Below, one piece after another: positions 17,833 through 27,789 of a stretch of DNA of 64,000 nt (position 1 is the stretch's first letter; each line of letters begins with the position of its first letter). The notes under the pieces were generated by a model that was given only the letters and a program-made list of their open reading frames with translations, ran no database searches and was not told the origin of the DNA. A program made the translations under genes and the position numbers. The stretch spans positions 23,874 to 87,873 of the forward strand of contig NZ_LIQF01000014.1 of assembly GCF_001418205.1 (NCBI RefSeq), in the 5' to 3' direction. This DNA comes from Marinomonas fungiae. GTDB taxonomy: Bacteria; Pseudomonadota; Gammaproteobacteria; Pseudomonadales; Marinomonadaceae.

Positions 17833-19209
17833 TTAGAAAATCATTAAACCTAGACCAATGATGACGCCGGAACCTAGTAGAGCGAGTAGGCAGTAGCCCA
17901 TCACATCTTTTGCTCCAAGCCCTGCGATGGCTAAGGCAGGCAGTGCCCAGAAAGGCTGGATCATGTTGGTCCAAGCATCACCCCACGCTATTGCCATGGC
18001 GGTTTTCGCGGCATCCACACCTAACTCAGCACCAGCCGGCATCATGACCGGTGCTTGCACTGCCCATTGACCACCACCAGATGGTACAAAGAAGTTCACA
18101 ATGCCAGCACTTAGAAAGGTAAATAGTGGGAAAGTGGTTTCATTGGAAATCGCCACAAAGCCTTGAGAAATAAGACTTGCTAAGCTGTCACCAGAACTCC
18201 CGACTGCTGTCATCATACCCATAATCCCTGCATAGAATGGGAATTGCAGTAGGATGCCAGAGCAGTTTTTCGCGCCATCGGATACAGCGTTTAGTAAGCT
18301 TTTTGGTGTGCCATGCAACAAGATGGCACTGAACAAAAAGGTGAAGTTCACGATATTTAGGTTCAGTGCAAAGCCGTTCTGGATAAAGTAGTACACGACA
18401 AACACGTAGCCCATTAGACCGATTAAACCAGAAAGCACACGGCTATTTTCCATGCGCTCTGCAGGTGTCATAGACGCTTTATCAATCGACTCAGAGTCAT
18501 TTGACTCTAGTAATTCTGAGGTATCGAATTCAATCGTGTCTTGCGGCGCAGGATGCATTAAACGGTTTAATAGCGGAATGGTCACCAACATCACCAGCAA
18601 TATAGTGATGTTCATCGGTGAAAAAATCGTCTCAGACGTTGGGATCGCCGCGGTCACTGCGCCATTCGTTACTGTTTCAATGTTTGCGCCACCTGCGATT
18701 GCCAATGGAATCGAGCCCGACAAACCCGCGTGCCAAAACAAGAAACCACTGTATGCAGAGGCAATTAATAGACGGTAATCCACACCGCGTATTTTAGCGG
18801 CAAGCTCACGGGCAAAAATGGCACCAACAACTAAGCCAAAACCCCAGTTAACCCAGCAGGCAATGGCACTAACTACTGTCACCAATACGATGGCTTGGCC
18901 TGGTGTTTTGGCAATACTAGCCATAATCGCCAATTTGCGTTTAAACGCAGGTGCGCTGGCCATAGCATGACCTGTCACCACAACCATAGCCATTTGCATA
19001 GAGAAACTTAGCAGCTTCCAAAAGCCACCTGCCCAAGCTTCAACTACTTGTACAGGGCCTTGCCCAGTACTGGGCATCACCAATGCGAACACCACCAGTG
19101 TTAGGACAATCGCAAAAATGAATGGATCAGGTAAGTAACGTTGTAATAGCGTTACGAAGAAGTAGCTTATCCGTTGTAAAGCAGTTTTCTGAGTCATTGA
19201 ATGAGACAT
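17833..19209 (-). CDS. atoE: Short-chain fatty acid transporter AtoE
   Basis: The 458-residue integral membrane protein of the AtoE family (short-chain fatty acid uptake) has about 12 hydrophobic segments. Family-like stretches include GWGLVVGAIFARE-type (NWGFGLVVGAIFAREL), HAGLSGSIPL and NFFVPSGGGQWAVQAP. It is the last gene of the atoD-A-B-E group, and its likely substrates are acetoacetate, butyrate or related acids. A strong terminator follows. Confidence 0.92.
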   Translation of the reverse strand: MSHSMTQKTALQRISYFFVTLLQRYLPDPFIFAIVLTLVVFALVMPSTGQGPVQVVEAWAGGFWKLLSFSMQMAMVVVTGHAMASAPAFKRKLAIMASIAKTPGQAIVLVTVVSAIACWVNWGFGLVVGAIFARELAAKIRGVDYRLLIASAYSGFLFWHAGLSGSIPLAIAGGANIETVTNGAVTAAIPTSETIFSPMNITILLVMLVTIPLLNRLMHPAPQDTIEFDTSELLESNDSESIDKASMTPAERMENSRVLSGLIGLMGYVFVVYYFIQNGFALNLNIVNFTFLFSAILLHGTPKSLLNAVSDGAKNCSGILLQFPFYAGIMGMMTAVGSSGDSLASLISQGFVAISNETTFPLFTFLSAGIVNFFVPSGGGQWAVQAPVMMPAGAELGVDAAKTAMAIAWGDAWTNMIQPFWALPALAIAGLGAKDVMGYCLLALLGSGVIIGLGLMIF

Positions 19210-19284
19210 ATGTTTCCCGATTTTATAGTTATTTTAGGTAGGGCTTGTGGCCCTATTTTTACCACTTGTTTTTACTGAACGAAC

Positions 19285-20466
19285 TCAGTGTGATTGACTG
19301 ATCAACATGGCAACGCCCATGCCTCCGCCGATGCACAAAGTTGCCAATCCTTTTTCAGCTTTTTGTTTCTGCATTTCATGAATAAGTGACACCAATACGC
19401 GACATCCAGAGGCACCGATCGGATGGCCTAAGGCAATCGCACCGCCATTGACGTTGACTCGTTCAGGGTTGAGCCCTAGCTCTTGGCCCACGCACAGCGC
19501 TTGTACAGCGAAGGCTTCATTAGCTTCAACCAAATCTAAATCCGCAACTTGCCACTGTGCTTTTTGCATCGCTTTTTGGGTGGCAGTAATGGGGCCTGTG
19601 CCCATAATTTTCGGATCAACACCTGAGGTTGCAGAAGATTCAATGGTGGCTAGCACTGGCAGACCTAGACGCTTCGCTTCTTCATCTGTGGTCACCACAA
19701 CCATGGCAGCGCCATCGTTCAAAGTGGAGGCATTACCCGCGGTCACACTGCCTTCTTTAGTAAAGGCTGGACGCAATTTCGCGAGAGACTCAGCCGTAGT
19801 GTAAGGACGAATCTGCTCATCTTCTGCAATGACAAGAGGTGAGCTTTTACGCTGCGGAATGGTGATAGGAATGATCTCATCCTGAAAACGCCCTGTTTCT
19901 TGAGCTTTGGCCGCTTTTTGCTGTGAACTTGCTGCGAAGTCATCTTGTTGAGCACGACTGATTTGCCATTGATCCGCAATGTTTTCCGCGGTCTGCCCCA
20001 TATGGTAATCGTGGAAAGCATCCCACAAGCCATCAGTGATCATGGTGTCTAACATTGACCAATGGCCCATTTTTTTGCCCGTGCGACTTTGCGGCAATAC
20101 ATGAGGTGCTTGGCTCATGCTTTCTTGACCACCTGCGACCACCATTTTTGCACCGCCATTAAGTACTGCCTGGGCCGCAAGCTGAACCGCTTTCAAGCCT
20201 GAGCCACAGACCATATTGATGGTCATCGCTGAAACATGATTCCCAAGTCCAGCGTTTAAAGTCGTTTGACGTGCAGGGTTTTGGCCACAGCCTGCGGTTA
20301 ACACTTGACCAAGTATCACCTCATCAATGTGTTGTGCTAACGAAGGCTGCTTGTCTAATAAGCCCTGTAACACTTGAGTACCAATGTCTACCGCACTCAA
20401 TGGCGATAGCGCCCCTTGGTAAGCCCCGATTGCACTTCGCCCTGCTGCCACGATTACCGCTTTCAT
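19285..20466 (-). CDS. atoB: Acetyl-CoA C-acetyltransferase
   Basis: This is a 393-residue biosynthetic-type thiolase that cleaves acetoacetyl-CoA into two acetyl-CoA. The acylated Cys lies in NMVCGSGLKAVQLA (about residue 88), the catalytic His in NGGAIALGHPIGASG, and the second Cys in LCIGGGMG. Its place between the CoA-transferase subunits and atoE completes acetoacetate use. Confidence 0.95.
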   Translation of the reverse strand: MKAVIVAAGRSAIGAYQGALSPLSAVDIGTQVLQGLLDKQPSLAQHIDEVILGQVLTAGCGQNPARQTTLNAGLGNHVSAMTINMVCGSGLKAVQLAAQAVLNGGAKMVVAGGQESMSQAPHVLPQSRTGKKMGHWSMLDTMITDGLWDAFHDYHMGQTAENIADQWQISRAQQDDFAASSQQKAAKAQETGRFQDEIIPITIPQRKSSPLVIAEDEQIRPYTTAESLAKLRPAFTKEGSVTAGNASTLNDGAAMVVVTTDEEAKRLGLPVLATIESSATSGVDPKIMGTGPITATQKAMQKAQWQVADLDLVEANEAFAVQALCVGQELGLNPERVNVNGGAIALGHPIGASGCRVLVSLIHEMQKQKAEKGLATLCIGGGMGVAMLISQSH

Positions 20467-20548
20467 AATGGATTCCTCTTGTCTTAAACCATGATCATAA
20501 GAATGATAACGGCGTTGAATGACCCCGTACCAAACGGGATTTCAAGCC

Positions 20549-21208
20549 TTATGCGAACGTCATTTCCGGAACATAATCAGGAACGATTAATTCACCCGCC
20601 GTTTTCTCTTTGATTTCGTCAATGGAAACCCCTGGCGCACGCTCTTTTAGAACGAAACAGCCATTTTCGATTTCCAACCAAGCCAGATCGGTTAAGACTT
20701 TCTTGATGCAGCCTTTACCCGTCAATGGTAAAGAACAGTTAGACAGTAGCTTTGATTCGCCACTTTTAGAGGCGTGAGTCATGGTGACAATAATGTTGTC
20801 TGCGCCAGCCACTAGATCCATGGCGCCGCCCATTCCTTTCACTAGTTTATTAGGGATCATCCACGAAGCGATGTTACCGTTTACATCCACTTCAAAAGCT
20901 CCCAACACGGTTAAGTCCACGTGACCACCTCGAATCATGGCAAAGGATTCAGCTGATGAGAAAATCGAAGCGCCCGCCACTGCTGTCACAGTTTGCTTGC
21001 CCGCATTGATCATGTCAGCGTCTAAGGTCTCTTCCGTCGGAAAAGCCCCCATACCTAGCAAACCATTCTCTGACTGCAACATGACATCCATACCTTCAGG
21101 GACATAGTTCGCCACCAACGTTGGAATGCCGATACCCAAATTTACGTAAAAACCGTCGCGCAGTTCTTGAGCCACGCGCTGCGCCATTTGTTCTCGTGAA
21201 AGAGCCAT
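20549..21208 (-). CDS. atoA: 3-oxoacid (acetoacetate) CoA-transferase subunit B
   Basis: The 219-residue beta subunit carries the catalytic Glu in QSENGLLGMG and the conserved GGHVDLTVLGAFEVD. It moves CoA from acetyl- or succinyl-CoA to acetoacetate. The partner alpha subunit is encoded 36 bases upstream on the same strand. Confidence 0.95.
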   Translation of the reverse strand: MALSREQMAQRVAQELRDGFYVNLGIGIPTLVANYVPEGMDVMLQSENGLLGMGAFPTEETLDADMINAGKQTVTAVAGASIFSSAESFAMIRGGHVDLTVLGAFEVDVNGNIASWMIPNKLVKGMGGAMDLVAGADNIIVTMTHASKSGESKLLSNCSLPLTGKGCIKKVLTDLAWLEIENGCFVLKERAPGVSIDEIKEKTAGELIVPDYVPEMTFA

Positions 21209-21244
21209 AGCAACCTCTTATTATTGTTGGATTAGGAGAAACCG

Positions 21245-21943
21245 TTAAGAACGAACGGTGACTTTTTCAATGCGTTTCTCAAATGAGCCTTGGATGACGC
21301 GATCCACATAAATACCTGGTGTGTGGATTTGAGACGGCTCAAGTTCGCCCACTTCGACAATCTCTTCGACTTCAACCACGGTGATCTTGCCTGCCGTTGC
21401 CGCGAGTGGATTAAAGTTTTGTGCTGTATGACGGTAGATCACATTACCAAAGCGGTCGGCCTTCCAGCCCTTCACAATGGCAAAGTCTCCGATGATGGAC
21501 TCTTCTAAAAGGTATTCTCTATCATGAAAGCAACGCGTTTCTTTGCCTTCGGCGACGGGTGTACCAACACCTGTTGCCGTGTAGAAAGCTGGGATCCCAG
21601 CCCCCCCTGCACGCATTTTTTCTGCTAAGGTACCTTGAGGAGTGAGGTCGACTTCCAACTCACCGTTCAGCAGTTGCTGCTCGAACAATGCGTTTTCCCC
21701 CACATAAGACGCGATCATTTTTTTGATCTGCTTATCTTCTAATAAAATGCCTAAACCAAAGCCATCTACGCCACAGTTGTTCGATACAACGGTGAGGCCT
21801 TTGGTTTGGCGACGCTTGATTTCTGCGATGAGATTTTCTGGAATGCCACAGAGGCCAAAGCCACCGGCAATGATGGTCATGCCATCTTCTAGACCTGACA
21901 TGGCCTCTTCGTAGGATACGACTACTTTGTCAAAACCCGCCAT
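21245..21943 (-). CDS. atoD: 3-oxoacid (acetoacetate) CoA-transferase subunit A
   Basis: The alpha subunit has the glycine-rich motif [16 protein letters not shown] and [11 protein letters not shown]. The open frame reaches 21997, but the ATG at 21941-21943 has AGGAG seven bases upstream and gives the family start [14 protein letters not shown], so I use it. It is the first gene of atoD-A-B-E, divergent from the LysR regulator. Confidence 0.94.
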   Translation of the reverse strand: MAGFDKVVVSYEEAMSGLEDGMTIIAGGFGLCGIPENLIAEIKRRQTKGLTVVSNNCGVDGFGLGILLEDKQIKKMIASYVGENALFEQQLLNGELEVDLTPQGTLAEKMRAGGAGIPAFYTATGVGTPVAEGKETRCFHDREYLLEESIIGDFAIVKGWKADRFGNVIYRHTAQNFNPLAATAGKITVVEVEEIVEVGELEPSQIHTPGIYVDRVIQGSFEKRIEKVTVRS

Positions 21944-22062
21944 CACGCCACTCCTAATTATTATTGTGTGATTAATGCTGTCTGGGATGTACGGCAAACA
22001 GTTTGACTTATTGGTAAAGATTAATTAATTTTATTTTTCATATTTATTAATAAGAAAAACAA

Positions 22063-22974
22063 ATGAATATCAAACAAGTGAAGGCCTTCTTGTCCGTCGC
22101 AGAGTCGTTAAGCTTTGCTCAAGCCGCCAATCAGCTACACTTATCTCAACCAGCCCTAAGCCTTGCTATCAAAGGGCTTGAAGAAGCACTGGGAGGGAAG
22201 CTACTCACCCGTACAACTCGAACCATTGCTTTGACCCCCGAAGGGGATGCCCTAGTTCCGATTGCCAAACGCTTGTTAGCACAATGGCAAGACGCAGAAG
22301 ACGAAATGAAGCAACGCTTTGCACTGCAAATGGGAAAAATCTCTATCGCGGCCATGCCTTCATTCGCTGGCTCATTACTCCCTAAAGCGATTCAGCAGTA
22401 CCATCAGCGCTTTCCAAATATTCAAATCGCCATAGACGATGTGCTCTCGGATATCGTGGTGGAACGGGTTGCCAACAACAGTGTTGAACTGGGTGTCACC
22501 TTTGAGCCCCAGCATTCGGAAGGATTGACGTTTTACCCTCTGTATAACGATGAATTTATTGCTATTCTTCCTAATCACCATCCGCTGGCTTCCCAACAAG
22601 AACTCACTTGGGCGGCTTTGTTACAACACAATTTCATTACCCTACAGCGCCCCTCCAGTGTCCGAAAGATGATTGAAAATACACTGAAAGACGCCAATAT
22701 TGATTTGACTGTTGCCTTTGACGCCCACCAATTGACCACTGTGATTCGAATGGTCAGTGAAGGCATGGGCGTGGCGGTGGTCCCTGCAACGTGCCGGCAA
22801 CAGATTCGCGAGCAGAACGTGGTCGAACGGCCCATTACGTCTCCTTCTATAGCACGGACGGTTGGCGTCATTTGTAAGCCACGCTCCATGCTCTCTATTG
22901 CCGCAGCCGCTATGCTCGACACCTTAATGGATGCTTTTACTCAACCGATTACTCAGAGTGAGTCCGCCTCATGA
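22063..22974 (+). CDS. LysR-family regulator, probable ato regulator
   Basis: The protein has a LysR helix-turn-helix ([20 protein letters not shown]..., [14 protein letters not shown]) and a C-terminal effector domain (about 90-300). It is divergent from atoD with a 119-base AT-rich intergenic region, the classic LysR arrangement, so control of the ato operon is inferred. Its stop overlaps the start of the sigma-54 activator gene (ATGA), so two different regulators share one transcript. Confidence 0.9.
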   Translation: MNIKQVKAFLSVAESLSFAQAANQLHLSQPALSLAIKGLEEALGGKLLTRTTRTIALTPEGDALVPIAKRLLAQWQDAEDEMKQRFALQMGKISIAAMPSFAGSLLPKAIQQYHQRFPNIQIAIDDVLSDIVVERVANNSVELGVTFEPQHSEGLTFYPLYNDEFIAILPNHHPLASQQELTWAALLQHNFITLQRPSSVRKMIENTLKDANIDLTVAFDAHQLTTVIRMVSEGMGVAVVPATCRQQIREQNVVERPITSPSIARTVGVICKPRSMLSIAAAAMLDTLMDAFTQPITQSESAS

Positions 22975-24389
22975 AAACATCACAGTCATCGAAACTGCGC
23001 CAAGCGGCGGATACCTATCGCACCATTTTAGATGCCCTGGAAGAATGGGTCGTCGTCGTGGATCACAACGCGCGGATCTTCTTCCTGAACCGTCCATACG
23101 CTCGCTTTTTAGGGGTTAATGCGGACGAGGTCAAAGGAAAGAAAGTCACTGATGTCATTGAAAACACGCGGATGCATATCACCATTGAAAAAGGTGTAGC
23201 TGAGCGCCTATCCATCCAAAAAATACGTGGCAGTAATATGATCGCCAGTCGTTTTCCGATTACGGATCAAGGCAAAGTCATCGGGGCTGTGGGTACGGTT
23301 ATTTTCCACGACACCTATGAGTGGAAGCGTATTAACAGTCATATTAAAGCGCTACTTGCAGAGCATGAATTCCGTGCACAAGAGAAGAACTCTCAAGAAT
23401 TACCCACAAGCAGCCATTACCGCTTGGCAGATATCGTCGGCGACAGCAAAGCCATTAAAGAATTGAATCAAACCATTACTCAAGTCGCGTCGGGCGATGT
23501 CACCGTCCTGTTAAGAGGCGAGTCTGGGACAGGGAAAGAGCTTTATGCTCATGCCATTCACCAACTTTCAGAGCGAGCCGATGCACCGTTTATTAAAGTG
23601 AACTGCGCTGCTATTCCTGAGAATCTTTTAGAAAGTGAACTGTTCGGCTATGAAGAAGGTGCATTTACTGGGGCCAAAAAAGGCGGTAAAGCGGGTAAGT
23701 TTCAGTTGGCACATGGCGGCACTTTGTTCTTGGATGAAATTGGCGACTTGCCCTTATCTATGCAGGCGAAGCTACTGCGCGTTCTGCAAGAGCGAGAAGT
23801 CGAGGCCGTGGGCAGCACATCACCAAGTCCCGTCAATATCCGCTTGATTACCGCCACCCATCGCCCATTAGAAACTCTGATCAAAGAAGGGACATTTCGC
23901 GAAGACCTTTATTACCGCATTAATGTCGTCAATGTCTCACTGCCACCACTGCGTGAAAGACAAGAGGACATTGCCAAATTAGCTGAGCACTTCTTACAAG
24001 CCTTGTCACGTCGAACTGGTCGTCGCGCACCAAAGCTGACAGCACAAGCCATGACTGCTCTGTTGGAATATCATTGGCCTGGTAACATACGTGAGCTGGA
24101 AAACATCTTGGAAGCGGCGTTTTTCACGGCACGGGATCGTAAAATCCCTTTGTCACTTTTGCCCGCTAATTTACGTGATCATACGCAGTCAGAGCTTTCC
24201 GTTGTACATAATGATGGCAACGTCTACGCAGCAACAGGCACTCTCAAAGAGCAAATGGATCGGGCTGAAAAACACGCAATCAAACAAGCACTTAGTCAAT
24301 CTTTTGGTAATCGTACATTGGCTGCGAAACAGTTGGGCATTAGCAAATCCACCTTCTATGAAAAGCTAAGCAAACACCAACTAATCTAA
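22971..24389 (+). CDS. Sigma-54-dependent activator (PAS-AAA+-Fis)
   Basis: The 472-residue protein has an N-terminal PAS domain (about 10-120, [21 protein letters not shown]), then a central AAA+ domain and a Fis-type helix-turn-helix at the C-terminus ([21 protein letters not shown]). The AAA+ domain has Walker A GESGTGKE, the sigma-54 contact loop GAFTGA and Walker [15 protein letters not shown] sensing suggests a small-molecule signal. Palindromes TCCGA-N4-TCGGA and a -24/-12 element downstream point to the TRAP-bdh operon as target. Confidence 0.93.
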   Translation: MKTSQSSKLRQAADTYRTILDALEEWVVVVDHNARIFFLNRPYARFLGVNADEVKGKKVTDVIENTRMHITIEKGVAERLSIQKIRGSNMIASRFPITDQGKVIGAVGTVIFHDTYEWKRINSHIKALLAEHEFRAQEKNSQELPTSSHYRLADIVGDSKAIKELNQTITQVASGDVTVLLRGESGTGKELYAHAIHQLSERADAPFIKVNCAAIPENLLESELFGYEEGAFTGAKKGGKAGKFQLAHGGTLFLDEIGDLPLSMQAKLLRVLQEREVEAVGSTSPSPVNIRLITATHRPLETLIKEGTFREDLYYRINVVNVSLPPLRERQEDIAKLAEHFLQALSRRTGRRAPKLTAQAMTALLEYHWPGNIRELENILEAAFFTARDRKIPLSLLPANLRDHTQSELSVVHNDGNVYAATGTLKEQMDRAEKHAIKQALSQSFGNRTLAAKQLGISKSTFYEKLSKHQLI

Positions 24390-24424
24390 AATATCACGCA
24401 TTTTGTCCGAATAGCCGAACACTA

Positions 24425-24494
24425 TCCGATTATTCGGACGCTCTTATTTCCTTTTTTGTCTAACAAACCATCACAAAGCGTCCGATTTCTCGGA
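24425..24494. promoter_or_regulatory. Two enhancer palindromes TCCGA-N4-TCGGA
   Basis: TCCGA-TTAT-TCGGA at 24425-24438 and TCCGA-TTTC-TCGGA at 24481-24494 share the same architecture, with centres 56 bases apart. A third partial copy (TCCGAATAGCCGA) starts at 24406. They lie about 95-150 bases upstream of the sigma-54-like promoter, a normal enhancer distance, so they are the likely sites of the adjacent activator. An overlapping 9-bp repeat (GTCCGAATA ... TATTCGGAC) could also act as a hairpin. Confidence 0.72.
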
Positions 24495-24568
24495 CCGCAC
24501 CTTCTTCTAAAATCTAAAGCTCTCATAAAAAACCACCTAAAAAACTGTTTTATAATGATTTTTAATAT

Positions 24569-24585
24569 TTGGCATCATTATTGAT
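24569..24585 (+). promoter_or_regulatory. Probable sigma-54 (-24/-12) promoter of the TRAP-bdh operon
   Basis: TTGGCAT-N5-TTGAT has the required 12-base GG-to-G spacing; the -12 element has GA instead of GC. Transcription would start near 24595, about 70 bases before dctP. Confidence 0.6.
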
Positions 24586-24665
24586 ATAAACATTCTTGCT
24601 AGATAATTGCCTCCGCATTGGAATGCATTCAGGCACTAAAACAACAATAACTATAGGATCTCATT

Positions 24666-25724
24666 ATGAAGAAAACTCTTATCGCACTGTCATGCGCGTC
24701 TGCGCTTACCCTTTCTGCCCCAACTTATGCAGACTTCGATAAGATTCGCTGGCAAGTACCGATGTCCTTCTCTTCTACTCTAACGGCGCTTGGCGACACC
24801 ATGCCAGAAGTCTCCAAAATGTTAAGTGACGCAAGTGACGGTCGAGTCAAACTGCAAGTCTTTGAACCCAATACCGTGATTCCTGCCTTGGGCGTTTTTG
24901 AAAACGTCAGCAGCGGCACCATCGATGCGGGCTATTCTTGGATGGGTTATGAATGGGGACAGGTGCCAGCTTCTGCACTATTCGGCGCAACACCTTTTGG
25001 CTTAGAGTCCAGTGAATTCACCGCATGGATGTATTTCCATGGTGGTAATGAAATGCTTAAAGACCTTTTCAAACCACATAATGTTTACCCTATTTTATGT
25101 GGCACCATCAGCCCAGAAGCAGCGGGCTGGTACCGAAATGAAATTAACACCCCCGATGACATGAAAGGGCTTAAGTTCCGCGCCGCTGGTGTGGGCGGAG
25201 AAATCATGTCAGAGCTAGGGATGTCGGTAACGGTTTTACCTGGCGGGGAACTTTATCAGGCTCTTGAAACAGGTGTTCTAGATGGTACTGAGTTCTCAAT
25301 CCCAACCGTGGACCAGCAACTTGGCTTCTATCAAGTCGCCAAACACTACTATCTTCCAGGTTGGCACCAACCTAGTACAAACCAATTCTTATACATCAAC
25401 CTAGATAGCTGGAATGGCCTAAACAAGCAGACTCAATCACTGATTGAGAACACCTGTATGGCCGCAAACACGTTGTCTATCGCCAAAGCAGAAGCAATGC
25501 AAGGGGCTGTGTTATCCGACTTTGAGAAAAAAGGTGTTCAACTGCATCAGTACTCACCAGAAATCCTAATGGCGTTTGAAGAAGCGACTCAAAAAGTGAT
25601 GGCTCGTCGCTCAGCAAGCGACAAAGCGTTTGGTGATATTTACGCCTCTATGAAAGCATTCCAAAAAGAGCACAGCTCATGGAAGAAATTCGGCTACTTA
25701 CCGCGTGATTGGGGCAATAACTAA
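24666..25724 (+). CDS. dctP: TRAP transporter substrate-binding protein (DctP type)
   Basis: This is a 352-residue periplasmic receptor with a clear signal peptide (MKKTLIALSCASALTLSAP, cleavage after TYA). The DctP fold is shown by IRWQVPMSFSS, FRAAGVGGEIMSELG, LPGGELYQALETGVLDGTE and YINLDSWNGL. The conserved carboxylate-binding Arg is in KFRAAG. It belongs to the subgroup often serving monocarboxylic hydroxy- or keto-acids. With a 3-hydroxybutyrate dehydrogenase in the same operon, hydroxybutyrate is the likely ligand (inference). Confidence 0.92.
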   Translation: MKKTLIALSCASALTLSAPTYADFDKIRWQVPMSFSSTLTALGDTMPEVSKMLSDASDGRVKLQVFEPNTVIPALGVFENVSSGTIDAGYSWMGYEWGQVPASALFGATPFGLESSEFTAWMYFHGGNEMLKDLFKPHNVYPILCGTISPEAAGWYRNEINTPDDMKGLKFRAAGVGGEIMSELGMSVTVLPGGELYQALETGVLDGTEFSIPTVDQQLGFYQVAKHYYLPGWHQPSTNQFLYINLDSWNGLNKQTQSLIENTCMAANTLSIAKAEAMQGAVLSDFEKKGVQLHQYSPEILMAFEEATQKVMARRSASDKAFGDIYASMKAFQKEHSSWKKFGYLPRDWGNN

Positions 25725-25755
25725 GCCACACAACACTGTGTAACGTCGTTGTAAG

Positions 25756-25775
25756 AGGCCAGCCTACGCTGGCCT
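25756..25775 (+). terminator. Intra-operon hairpin after dctP
   Basis: AGGCCAGC-CTAC-GCTGGCCT is a perfect 8-bp stem followed by TGTTC, in the dctP-dctQ gap. It probably attenuates or stabilises the transcript so that more binding protein than membrane subunits is made. Confidence 0.65.
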
Positions 25776-25806
25776 TGTTCGCTCATTTCTGATTTGGAAT
25801 TCTAGT

Positions 25807-26400
25807 ATGTCGAATCATGATAACCACCTTGATCTGGAAGAGATCGAAGCAAAATTATCAGACACTACTTGGTCTGCCCTACCACACACAACGTTAAGCC
25901 GACGCATTGAACAAGTTATCGAAACCATTGGACGTAACATTTCGTTTGTTTGGATTCTATTAATGCTGTTGATCGTAGCTAACGCTTTGATGCGTTATTT
26001 CTTCAGCGTCAACTTCATCGCATTAGAAGAATTGCAATGGCACCTTTATGCCGTGGGATTCATGATTGGCCTATCTTATTGTTTGATCCACGATGGTCAT
26101 GTGCGTGTCGATGCCTTAGTTGAGCACAGTCAGTTACGTACTCGGGCCATCATCGAGCTTATCGGCTTAACTCTACTGCTATTCCCGTTTTGCTTTATCG
26201 TCATTGATTACGCCATTCCTTTTATTTCTCGGGCGTATCAGCTGAATGAAGTGTCCTCTGCCCCCGGCGGATTACCCATGCGCTGGTTGATCAAATCGAC
26301 CATTGTGGTGGCATTTGTATTGCTGGCATTAGCGGCATTTTCTCGTTGGCTGCGCTGTCTCGCCTTCCTACGTCAACCCAATTCACGAACGTCTGCGTAG
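25807..26400 (+). CDS. dctQ: TRAP transporter small permease (DctQ type)
   Basis: The 197-residue protein has four TM helices. DctQ features are WILLMLLIVANALMRYFF and LEELQWHLYAVGFMIGLSYCL, followed by a charged HVRVD block. The N-terminal extension of about 45 residues is hydrophilic and longer than in most DctQ proteins. Its stop is 9 bases before dctM. Confidence 0.9.
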   Translation: MSNHDNHLDLEEIEAKLSDTTWSALPHTTLSRRIEQVIETIGRNISFVWILLMLLIVANALMRYFFSVNFIALEELQWHLYAVGFMIGLSYCLIHDGHVRVDALVEHSQLRTRAIIELIGLTLLLFPFCFIVIDYAIPFISRAYQLNEVSSAPGGLPMRWLIKSTIVVAFVLLALAAFSRWLRCLAFLRQPNSRTSA

Positions 26401-26409
26401 GAGCCAAAC

Positions 26410-27774
26410 ATGTTTGAAACATATGAAATTCTCGTTATGGCAATGCTAGGAAGCTTCATTGCCCTGATCTTCACCGGTTTTCCTGTGGCCTGGATTTTGG
26501 CTGGGTTAGCCGTAGTCTTTAGCTGCGTAGGTATCATTGGCTACGAGTACCTTGATTGGGACACTTACTACATGACCAATTGGCGTATATACGGCACCTT
26601 TGTGCAACGTATCTACGCACAAATGAGTAATTGGGTGCTCGTGGCATTGCCCATGTTTATCTTTATGGGACTGATGCTGGAACGCTCTGGTGTCGCCGAA
26701 AAGTTAATGGTCAACTTTGTTCGACTGTTTGGCCGTTTTCGTGGTGGTTTAGGCGTTTCCGTTATCTTGATTGGCATTCTTTTCGCCGCTTCCACAGGCA
26801 TCGTAGGTGCATCCGTGGTGCTGCTTGCGATGCTGTCTATGCCTGTCATGCTGCAACAGAACTATTCTAAATCCTTTGCCAGTGGCATTGTCGCCTCTTC
26901 TGGCACATTGGGGATTTTGATCCCCCCTAGCATCATGTTGATCATTATGGCGGATCAGCTGTCGCTTTCTGTTGGCAACCTCTTTATGGGAGCCTTGATA
27001 CCAGGACTGATGCTGGGCTTTTTGTATATTGCTTACGTCATTTCTAGCGCATTTCTGAACCCGAAATCTTGTGAGTTACCCACGGATTTACCGCCTGTTA
27101 CTTGGGGCCTTATCAAAGAAACCTTGCTTGCGGTATTACCACCTTTAGGCTTGATCTTAGCGGTGCTTGGCTCTATTTTCCTAGGCATTGTCTCTCCTAC
27201 CGAAGCAGCAGGCGTTGGTGCTTTGGGAGCCACCCTGCTCGCGATCGTGAATAAGCGTTTTTCGTTTGAAATGCTGGCCGATGTTTGTCGTCGAACCACA
27301 GTCACTACGTCGTTTGTATTCGGCATCTTCCTAGGGGCAACCGCCTTTGCTGTGGTGCTACGTACCCTTGGTGGTGATGAGTTCATCAGTGAAATGCTGC
27401 AAAGTATCCCGCTGTCTGCGGCGGGTATTGTGATCGTAATTTTGCTAATTACCTTCGTGGCAGGCTTCTTCCTAGATTGGTTAGAAATCAGTTTGATTTT
27501 ACTGCCATTAGTCGGTCCTGTTGTGGTCGAGTTGGGCTTTGACTTGGTGTGGTTTGTGATTTTGTTCGCGCTGGCATTACAAACCTCTTTCTTAACGCCT
27601 CCGGTCGGGTTCTCACTGTTTTATCTAAAAGGTGTCGCACCACCAAATGTCACCACTCTTGATATCTACAAAGGTGTCATTCCATTTATTTTAATTCAGC
27701 TTTTAGCGGTCAGTTTGGTGTTTTACTTCCCAGATATTGTGCTGTGGCTGCCTCAATCGATGTATGGGAATTAA
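26410..27774 (+). CDS. dctM: TRAP transporter large permease (DctM type)
   Basis: The 454-residue protein has about 12 TM segments. Family motifs visible are LPMFIFMGLMLERSGVAEKL, GIVASSGTLGILIPPSIMLI and GIVSPTEAAGVGALGA. This is the Na+-coupled translocation subunit working with the DctP/DctQ proteins encoded upstream. Confidence 0.94.
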   Translation: MFETYEILVMAMLGSFIALIFTGFPVAWILAGLAVVFSCVGIIGYEYLDWDTYYMTNWRIYGTFVQRIYAQMSNWVLVALPMFIFMGLMLERSGVAEKLMVNFVRLFGRFRGGLGVSVILIGILFAASTGIVGASVVLLAMLSMPVMLQQNYSKSFASGIVASSGTLGILIPPSIMLIIMADQLSLSVGNLFMGALIPGLMLGFLYIAYVISSAFLNPKSCELPTDLPPVTWGLIKETLLAVLPPLGLILAVLGSIFLGIVSPTEAAGVGALGATLLAIVNKRFSFEMLADVCRRTTVTTSFVFGIFLGATAFAVVLRTLGGDEFISEMLQSIPLSAAGIVIVILLITFVAGFFLDWLEISLILLPLVGPVVVELGFDLVWFVILFALALQTSFLTPPVGFSLFYLKGVAPPNVTTLDIYKGVIPFILIQLLAVSLVFYFPDIVLWLPQSMYGN

Positions 27775-27789
27775 TTTAAGAGAATCGTT